From contig CDRNVI010000015.1 in the NCBI GenBank assembly GCA_977017575.1, positions 124,001 to 188,000 of the forward strand: DNA of 64,000 nt, given 5' to 3'. The first letter of the stretch is position 1; every line of letters starts with the position of its first letter. The notes beneath the pieces are model-generated. The model did not search any database. It had not been told where the DNA came from and worked only from the letters and a program-made list of their open reading frames with translations. Made by a program: the position numbers and the translations under genes. Source of the DNA: Paramoeba atlantica (taxonomy: Eukaryota; Discosea). Below are positions 57,533 to 64,000 of this stretch, piece by piece.

Positions 57533-57881
57533 AGGGGTCATCCCCGGGTAGGGGGGTGGAAAATGCGCGCCAAGACCCCGGCTACTGCTTCTGATGGTTT
57601 TTTTTCGAAAAAAAAATCTCAAAAGAAATTTCGTGCGGTATGCCCCCCCTAGACCCCCTCCCGTAGCCCCCCCCCCCATAGATCCCCCATTTTTTTCAAT
57701 TTTTTTTCAATTTTGGACCACCGGAGCCCCTTTTACATTTTTTTTTATTATATTACTGTGTTCCTTTTTATATTTTTTCTTCTATTATATTACTGTGTTC
57801 CTCTTTATATTTTCCCTGTTTTTGTTCACTTTTTTTCAATAATCGAGGGTATAGCGGTAGTTATACAACCACCGCAATAAG
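57533..57881 (+). repeat. Dispersed repeat, copy 2
   Basis: This matches 15872-16177 from the GGGTAGGGGGGTGGAAAATG start to AACCACCGCAATAA, with a duplicated TATTATATTACTGTGTTCC segment (57748-57803). See copy 1 for landmarks. Confidence 0.8.
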
Positions 57882-57904
57882 TTGATTTACCTTTATCCAC
57901 TTAA

Positions 57905-58257
57905 ATGAAAAGGAAGACAGAAGAAGAAGACATGGAGGGCTCTGCAGCGCCAACCGTTAGGGTAGAGTCTCAGGTCACCGACCTTCATTGTCTTGCTACC
58001 CCCTTCCCAGGCGGCACTCGACGCCTTGCGGCCCGAGCACGGCTACCCAACCGTAGCTACCAGGACGGGCGTCCAACCCCGTTGCATCGTGTAGGCTGTG
58101 TCTCAAGCCTCCTTTGCGTAAGCATCTCGCAATTTAGCGGCTGTGCTGGAGCCTGGTTCAGCTCGGCGGTTCCGGGTCGGTCCTCCAGGGGAGCGGAGCT
58201 GGGTGTGGGCCTTGAAGGCACTCCTGATCGCTTTCCCTTTGTAGTGAGGCCGCCAGG
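57905..58257. other. GC-rich unique region within repeat island
   Basis: The base composition is clearly richer in G and C than the array. Frames on both strands of 60-120 residues exist but show no domain, and their composition does not favour one frame. It is probably part of a mobile or repetitive unit continuing to 59283. Confidence 0.4.
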
Positions 58258-58338
58258 TTGCGAGTTTTGTCGATAGCGGGAATCGAACCAACAACCTGCA
58301 GGTTGTAAGTCCACCGTCTACGAACTACGCCCGCACCG
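58258..58338 (-). repeat. tRNA-like segment with pol III A and B boxes (SINE head or tRNA pseudogene)
   Basis: On the minus strand, TAGTTCGTAGACGG resembles an A box, and GGTTCGATTCC (plus-strand 58279-58289) is a perfect B box. Between them CTTACAA reads as an anticodon loop with TAC. The anticodon and T stems pair only partly and no acceptor stem closes, so it is not a working tRNA by eye. Position inside a GC-rich repeat island suggests the head of a tRNA-derived short interspersed element. Confidence 0.45.
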
Positions 58339-58679
58339 CTTTCCACCTAAATACAATTCCACTTAAATACAATTGCGGTGGTTGCATAACTATAAAGATA
58401 CAGTTTCTGTACCCTGTTGGGACTTTTTCCTTGGCTCATCCTTTCTTTCCCCGGCAACGGGCATAGTCTTACTGTTTTATATGCCGGCCGGCACTAAGGT
58501 CGGAACTGTCCCTCTTGCCGCTGAAGCAGGGGACGCGCCATCACCCCTTCACCACTTTCCGACTCACTCCCCTGAAGTAAATGTGCTTCCCTCCCTCGGC
58601 TTCTCTTTCTCCCGCGCCTGCCTTTCCGTGGAGGCAATGCGTCACGGTGTCTCCCTTGAGGACTACTAGACGTGTCCTG

Positions 58680-58870
58680 CGCCGAAGAGACTCTCGGCTC
58701 TCTGCACCTGGGGGTCGCCCAGCTCTCTGCACCTCGGCTCTGTCGCAGCTCTCCGCACCCGGATTGCCCCCGAAACAGTAATATGGGGATTACGCATCCG
58801 GCTCTCTGCACCTGCACAAGACAACCGAGCTCTCTGCACCTGGGACCCCAGCTCTCTACACCCGCACACC
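58680..58870 (+). repeat. Imperfect short tandem repeats (AGCTCTCTGCACCTG)
   Basis: About seven imperfect copies of GCTCTCTGCACCTG occur between 58687 and 58863, spaced 20-40 bases apart. They generate fortuitous open frames on both strands. Confidence 0.7.
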
Positions 58871-59009
58871 TCCGGCGAGGACTCACGTGATGCACCCGTC
58901 GTATGCGGGTAAGGATATTGTGAGAATAATCTCTGCACTACAAGTGCATGATTAAACAAATTCGCTCCAGGCTGCACACTACCGTTCCAGGCTGCACACT
59001 CGCCAAAGC

Positions 59010-59283
59010 GGAAGCCGGGAAACTCAAAAAATATGGGTAGATGGCAAGCGAGAGAGGAACGGTCCTCTACCCGCTAGCCTTCACGGTCTTCGGAATCCCG
59101 GGGAACGCGACACTCTCCCTTTTGCGGAAGTTGGGCCGGTAAACTTCCAACACAAAAGGCGTTTACAGCGCACATGATCATGGCCACTGGCGTCGCCATC
59201 CAACGCGGCAACGCTCAGATGCTGAGAGCGGCCTCACTGGAGCAGGACGGCGTGGGTAAAGGGGGCTTTGTGGTGACTGGATA
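59010..59283 (+). pseudogene. Possible retroelement C-terminal fragment (fossil)
   Basis: Two adjacent stretches code for pieces such as LYPLAFTVFGIPGNATL and VAIQRGNAQML. They resemble the C-terminal tail found in ORFs of some reverse-transcriptase elements of protists. No reverse-transcriptase core is present in the window. It looks like a short, broken remnant; family uncertain. Confidence 0.3.
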
Positions 59284-59329
59284 GGACCATTTTATCGTTT
59301 ATTTATTTGAGAAACTGTACTACTCCAAC

Positions 59330-59480
59330 TAGACCGCTCTACCCTCGATTATTGAAAAAAGGTGAACAAAAACAGTAGAACGTTTTCACTCAAAACATGA
59401 GGATTAATACGTGGTGTACAGTACTATAATAGAAGAAAAACTTATAAAAGGGGGCTCCAGTGGTCCAAAATAGAAAAAGA
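59330..59480 (-). repeat. Dispersed repeat, copy 3 (inverted, partial)
   Basis: AGACCGCTCTACCCTCGATT, TATTGAAAAAAGGTGAACAA and GGGGCTCCAGTGGTCCAAAA are reverse complements of landmarks in copies 1 and 2. With copy 2 it brackets the GC-rich island 57905-59283. Confidence 0.7.
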
Positions 59481-60002
59481 AATGTCGATACCCTCACAGT
59501 AAGTTCGCTTTCTATATGATGTCAATTTAAACAAGCATATATTCGACATGAAATGAAAACAGTTATTAACACTGATTATAGAAAAAAATGTATAAACGAT
59601 TGTATAGGTATGGGGCGCCATTATTCCATTGTTAAAAATAAGGAAGGCCGAATTAAAGTTTCCTCCTTTTGTAAAATTCTGTAGTGCAACTTGAGAAATT
59701 AAAATTGCTTTTTAAACTTTTGTAGACCCTGAGGTACAATACTTGTCGGTCATATCACATTGCCTAGTGCGCTGCTGAATCGTATCAGGACATTCATGTG
59801 ACCAAGATTTTATGGACATTCACCGAGTTGATAATTTATTTGGATTCCCTTTGACTAAGATTTTATAAATGCTATGTTCAACAGTATTGTTCGAAAGTTT
59901 GTTATTCAGGCTGCCCCCCCTCACGTATCTCGCTAAATGATATAAGCTCGCAGGATACGATTCCTTTTTATTCACGTTTTTTTGAGTCTGTCAAAGGCTT
60001 GC
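59481..60002. other. Gene-free AT-rich spacer
   Basis: No coding frame, RNA gene or repeat that I can support. Confidence 0.4.
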
Positions 60003-60196
60003 AATCCAGGCTAAAGTGGACGGGGGAGATACTAAAGGCAACTTTACAAAGCCACCTCGAAACTGGAACGGTATCACCCGTTAAAGATCCTTTTGTCAGT
60101 TCATAATGCTCTACAAACCGGAAGATACCGTTTCAATTTCGAGGTGGTTTTGCAAAGGTCCCTTTAGTATCTCCCTCGCCCACTTTAGCCTGGATT
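60003..60196. mobile_element. 194-bp fold-back element with ~70-bp arms
   Basis: The left arm AATCCAGGCTAAAGTGGACG continues through GGAGATACTAAAGG, CCACCTCGAAA and ACGGTATC. The right arm is its reverse complement at roughly 85% identity, ending CCTGGATT at 60196. It is non-coding; a MITE is the simplest reading. Confidence 0.75.
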
Positions 60197-61055
60197 AAAT
60201 AGCCATCGGAACATGCTCCCTAGGGCTCTTTACAGCTTCCCACGCGAGGAAGTCGTTGTCGCCGCGGCAAAAAGGCAGAAGGCGGAGTTTTCTGCCTTTT
60301 TGCCTTGCTCCTCCTCCTTCCTCTACGGCCTTGCGTGTCACAAGCTTCCAGGTAAAGTTTGGCCTTTGTAGGTGTATTACCGGCACAGGGTGGAGAAATA
60401 TCGAATGAAACCAAAGAGTATACAGGTATATCAGGCCCTAAACTCTGAAAAAACGTTCTAGGAATTCAGGAGTTCAGGAAAATATATTTTTTCACTTTCA
60501 CCCATAAATTTTCAGTTCTTTTTTTTCAAAATTTCAAAAATTGCTATGGTCACCCTGTTGAGGAGGGGGGGCAGGGGGTACCCATCGGAATTGTTGAAAA
60601 ACTATCTTGTCACTCAATTTGATTCATACATCTTTGTAAATATTTTTTTCAAAAACTCACGTGAAACGATATCGGGCACGAAATCGGGCCGCAAATCGGG
60701 CATGAAATCGGGCACGACGAATTAAACTATGGTAGTAAGGGAGTAGTATCTCCCTCAATAAACGTGATGATATAAAAAGGATAATGTACAATCTATTAAT
60801 TTAACTGCATTACAAGATGTTTAACTTGTACTACATACTACGTATGTACAAATATACGTTGTATGGTTGTACGTACCGTAACAACTACAAATATACGCAT
60901 ATTGTATATTAAAATTATTTATTTATTCTTGTCTACAATTTTTTCTGCTCGCCTTCTTCAGTCCATGAACCCTGCCAGGCCCCCTTTGAAAGGGACCCTT
61001 TCATGCTCTAAGCTTTTATAATAAAATGATCGTTGGTACGAATTCTCGGATAAAT
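60197..61055. other. Gene-free spacer with small repeats
   Basis: There is a hairpin of CAAAAAGGCAG / CTGCCTTTTTG at about 60268-60305, a four-fold AAATCGGGCnnG repeat at 60670-60718, and AT-rich ACAAATATACG repeats at about 60848-60900. No gene is supported. Confidence 0.5.
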
Positions 61056-61070
61056 TCCTTCAATCCTCAG
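61056..61070 (+). promoter_or_regulatory. Putative trans-splice acceptor
   Basis: TTCCTTCAATCCTCAG is a pyrimidine tract ending in AG at 61069-61070, twelve bases before the PSTK ATG at 61082. Confidence 0.45.
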
Positions 61071-61081
61071 CCTTGTGTAAT

Positions 61082-62338
61082 ATGGCGAATCACGTCGTAC
61101 TCTGTCTTGTAACAGGTTTACCCGGTGCTGGAAAGTCAACTTTTTGTCAACTAGTTCTGTTGAACCACAGGCGTTATTCAGAAGAATTTTTATCTGCCAA
61201 TGCTGCACCTTTTACTGAAGTTACTAAAAATGAGAAAAGAGCAGTTCAGTTGAATCAAACTGCAGAATCTCTGAAACGATTATGTATTCAATCCGTCACA
61301 ATTGTTTCCTTTGACGAACTACATCCTATTCAAAACTACAGTACATACGACTTGCACGGAAAATTGGTTGTTAATGCCCAAAAATTACGTGACTGTAAAA
61401 GGGATTTCCGAAATACAATATTTCAATTGACTTCAGATCGTTCCAATGGAAAGGCTATCTCCGATCCCAGTACTTCCATATTGCCCTATACTACACATGT
61501 GAAACAACATCTTCATATGCATCTTATTCTGGTTGAAGATATTTTACAGTATCCATCTCAAAGGCAGGCTTATCATCTGCTAATGCATCAAAAGAGCATG
61601 AAGAAAGTTGAACCGCAGAGCGCCTTTTCTCCTATCTTGGAAGGAACACTAATGATCGCACAAATTAGCCCTAAGGCCGACACAGTGGAGCAAGGAATAG
61701 AAATATGTTGGCGTAGAAATTTGAATCGATGTTCGCATACTTCAGTTCCTTCTGATGTATTCAAACGATTATCTATGACCATTACAGGGCCGAGAAAGCA
61801 TTGGGAAAAGACAGCATGGATTAGTATACAAATAGGTGACGCCGACCTTCAAATGCCGGGTATATCATTCATTCCATTTTTGATGGATCCTTGTGATTTT
61901 CATAGGACTATTCGATTTTTTGTGATTTCTTTTTTTCGAGAGGCAATGGAAGGCTCGACTCCGGATAAACCCGTGCAGTGCTCTGTACATTCGCATCAAA
62001 ATGCTCCAAATATTATTTGTTCATGTCCTTATTTGTGCGAGAGAGCTTCTGAAAACGAAAAAACAAAACGTTTTTGCAGTCCTAATGAGAACTACCTTCG
62101 AAAATTGATCCACGAATTTGTAGATTTGGGAACAATGCCGATTTGCAATTCCTTATTCAATACAGCATCCATGACAAAAATCGAGCGCTCGCATATCGCG
62201 AAAAACGCAAAGAAAATCATGAAAAAAGAAACTTGTGCACGTAAAGGTCTTGAAAAAGGTGCGGACGTAATCGAACGTTTATTCACGGACATAATAAAGA
62301 ATTCCATACCCGACCAAATCAAAATAATAGATCAATAA
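61082..62338 (+). CDS. PSTK: L-seryl-tRNA(Sec) kinase-like protein
   Basis: This kinase phosphorylates Ser-tRNA(Sec), the intermediate step of eukaryotic selenocysteine synthesis. The 418-residue protein has the P-loop VTGLPGAGKST (residues 10-20), VSFDELHP after a serine/threonine-rich loop, a Walker-B/lid region ILVEDILQYPSQRQAYHLL near 140-160, and CWRRNLNR followed by GPRKHWEKTAWISI. These match the order of PSTK elements (GLP.AGKST, DD.......R, R.Y.L, R.N..R, P...WE). Animal PSTK is about 350 residues; extra loops account for the difference. Kinetoplastids are known to have the selenocysteine pathway. The frame opens at TTG; the first ATG is 61082. Confidence 0.75.
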   Translation: MANHVVLCLVTGLPGAGKSTFCQLVLLNHRRYSEEFLSANAAPFTEVTKNEKRAVQLNQTAESLKRLCIQSVTIVSFDELHPIQNYSTYDLHGKLVVNAQKLRDCKRDFRNTIFQLTSDRSNGKAISDPSTSILPYTTHVKQHLHMHLILVEDILQYPSQRQAYHLLMHQKSMKKVEPQSAFSPILEGTLMIAQISPKADTVEQGIEICWRRNLNRCSHTSVPSDVFKRLSMTITGPRKHWEKTAWISIQIGDADLQMPGISFIPFLMDPCDFHRTIRFFVISFFREAMEGSTPDKPVQCSVHSHQNAPNIICSCPYLCERASENEKTKRFCSPNENYLRKLIHEFVDLGTMPICNSLFNTASMTKIERSHIAKNAKKIMKKETCARKGLEKGADVIERLFTDIIKNSIPDQIKIIDQ

Positions 62339-62762
62339 AGTAGAAAAGATGATCATGCGAGTCGATCATATCTCAGAAACGCAGCGCACTTACTATAGTC
62401 CCTTTGGAACTTTTGACTTTCACTCGTCATTTTGCTAGCTTCATTTTTCAGTTTGCGTTCCCTACTAGATAGGAAGCACCGAAGATTCACCAAGTAAAAT
62501 TCCCTTACTAGTACTCAATAAGGCGCCACAGAATTAGCCTGAATTTGCCCAAATTACTTGGTTTCAGCCCTCTAATTGTCCTGTGTTTCACTTCTGTGTT
62601 GCATCTGCTTTATAATACGCTTCCATTAAGACATTTAGAGAAATGATTAATAGTTCTTCATGAACGCACTTTCGTTTGAAATACCTCCATACAAAAATAT
62701 TTGGTGCACTGTATTTCAAAAATATAAACCGTCTCTCTGTAACACTTTTATCCACCTCTTGA
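62339..62762. other. Spacer before kinesin, start site unclear
   Basis: It contains two ATGs (62643 in the kinesin frame but followed by stops; 62660 in another frame, open to 62821). A strong acceptor-like CCACCTCTTGATATCCAG ends in AG at 62768-62769. Confidence 0.45.
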
Positions 62763-64000
62763 TATCCAGTGGTTGGTCCCAGTGCTTCAGACGAATACGT
62801 ACGTGCGTACGTAAGATTTAAGGGGGATTCAAGGGCTGCAGGCACGTCGGTCAATACCTTAGATTTGGGAATTAATGCTGATAATACAGGGGACCTTACG
62901 GAACCTGGTAAATTTATCCGATTACATACTAAAGAGAATAATGTTACTACGTTTACCTTTACAGATATTTTTGATCCTGCTCAGTCACAAGCTGAAGTGT
63001 ACTCTTCTGTAGCGGAGCGCATAATCAAAGGCGTTTTTTCCGGCTATGATGGCTCGATAATCACGTATGGTCAGACTGGCAGTGGTAAAACTCACACAAT
63101 GTTTGGATCATTAGAGTTTAATGAATTTGATGGTTCTACTTTTTCCGGTTCACCGAAACTGAATAACGAGGCAGGTGTGGTACCCCGCGTTACAGCCGAT
63201 CTATTTCGTCATTTGAAGACTGAATGTCTTGATGCAGAGGTAACAATAATGATGCTAGAAATATACAACGAAAAGTTACGCAACTTACTTCCTTTTTCTG
63301 ACCAAGAATCACAGAAAGCTACGTGCAAAGGTGGTTGGAGTGAAGTGTCAGTTCTCGGAGAGGTGGAGCTATTTTCTTGTACAACTGAAGAAGATAGATC
63401 TTCTGTCCGGATTAAAGGGGCGCAAAGGCACTTAGTAAGGACTAGTACGGCCGCCCTTTCGCATATAAAAGGGGCAATGAAGCGCCGCACAGTCGCTGCA
63501 ACTTGTCTGAATGCACATAGTACACGCGGACATTGCGTTCTTCAATATGAAGTCACATGGAAGAAGCCCACAAACCAAGAACTTTCAAGTGCTCGATTGT
63601 ATTTAGTTGATCTTGCGGGCTCGGAGAATATCTCCAAGGCGAAATCTGACCTCCATGAAACGAAAAACATTAACCGATCATTGTATTGTCTTACCAAAGT
63701 CATCGCTGCGCTTAGTCCAAATACAGATAAGAGAAAGTCATGTCAATATGTGCCTTTCAGGGAATCCAAGTTGACACGTCTATTACGAGGCAGCATTGGG
63801 GGGAACGCCAAAACAGCGCTTATCTTATGTGTCGACGCATCTTCGATACACAGCGAGAGCGCCTTATCAACCCTTCGGTTTGGTGCTCAAGCTCAGCTAA
63901 TCGCTGCACAACGAACGCAGCACAACGCTAAATATTGGAGGAGTACCAAGCCTGACGTTATTCATAATCGTTCTCGAAGCTTCAATACCGTATTCCCCAC
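62763..64000 (+). CDS. Kinesin motor domain, start unresolved, 3' end outside window
   Basis: The frame is open from 62763 to the window end. It codes a complete-looking motor: YVRAYVRFKG as the first strand, FTFTDIFDP..SQ.EVY, P-loop YGQTGSGKTHTMFG, then NAHSTRGH in place of NxxSSRSH, switch II LVDLAGSEN, NRSLYCL.KVI.AL and VPFRESKLTRLLRGSIGG. No ATG lies between the upstream TGA (62760) and the motor, so the start must be made by splicing, a frame change or a non-ATG codon. The C-terminal stalk is beyond the window. It is a different kinesin from that at 1957, with a canonical P-loop and long loops after it. Confidence 0.85.

Noticed and set aside
57905-58895. Several 60-130 residue frames on both strands
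   Set aside because: They result from GC-rich composition and short tandem repeats; no domain and no preferred frame.
22993-62762. Reassignment of stop codons (TAA or TGA as sense)
   Set aside because: Only the two unresolved 5' ends would need it, while TAA, TAG and TGA all end many clear genes and Trp is coded by TGG in IleRS.

Overview
This window is nuclear DNA from a protist, most likely a kinetoplastid (Euglenozoa) outside the well-sampled trypanosomatids. Three observations point that way. First, all 35 host protein genes I can support lie on the + strand, as in the directional polycistronic arrays of kinetoplastids. Second, nearly every gene is one uninterrupted reading frame, including a 1,187-residue isoleucyl-tRNA synthetase, and several starts follow a pyrimidine-rich tract and AG of the kind used for spliced-leader trans-splicing. 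Third, one gene (48104-49471) has two C2H2 zinc fingers followed by a C-terminal OB-fold and a mitochondrial-type N-terminus, the layout of the KREPA proteins of the U-insertion/deletion RNA-editing complex. A second gene (32229-33767) resembles, from memory, the guide-RNA-binding GAP1/GAP2 (GRBC) proteins. No spliced-leader or other RNA gene was seen to prove the assignment.

Layout. 1-10.8 kb: end of a leucine-rich-repeat gene, V-ATPase subunit D, a kinesin, cytosolic IleRS, a Kish/TMEM167 protein, a SET-domain protein and a small basic protein. 10.8-16.7 kb: ribosomal protein uL14, a dihydropteridine reductase and a small membrane protein, set among transposon-like and fold-back repeats. 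16.7-38.8 kb: a dense run with a DDX31/Dbp7 helicase, PHD-SET protein, second LRR protein, UBE2J-type E2, WDR4/Trm82-like protein, ZNHIT1, PEX2, GAP-like protein, amino-acid transporter, GPN2 and a PPR-like mitochondrial protein. 38.8-39.7 kb: a tandem repeat of about 245 bp. 39.9-56.1 kb: a large SET protein, transaldolase, a Vps51-like protein, a broken Tc1/mariner transposon on the minus strand, the KREPA-like protein, a disordered protein of extreme base composition, a TruD/PUS7-fold protein and COQ6. 56.1-61.1 kb: 5 kb without host genes, rich in repeats. 61.1-64 kb: a PSTK-like kinase and the motor domain of another kinesin running off the end.

The genes are not a functional operon. They mix housekeeping, peroxisome/glycosome, tRNA modification and mitochondrial RNA work, as expected of a polycistronic array whose control is mainly post-transcriptional. 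At least four genes (KREPA-like, GAP-like, PPR-like, TruD-like) look mitochondrial and RNA-related. The points most worth a second look are the editing-machinery candidates, three divergent SET proteins that all lack the usual Asn-His signature, two genes whose domains start before any in-frame ATG, and several TA-flanked mobile elements.
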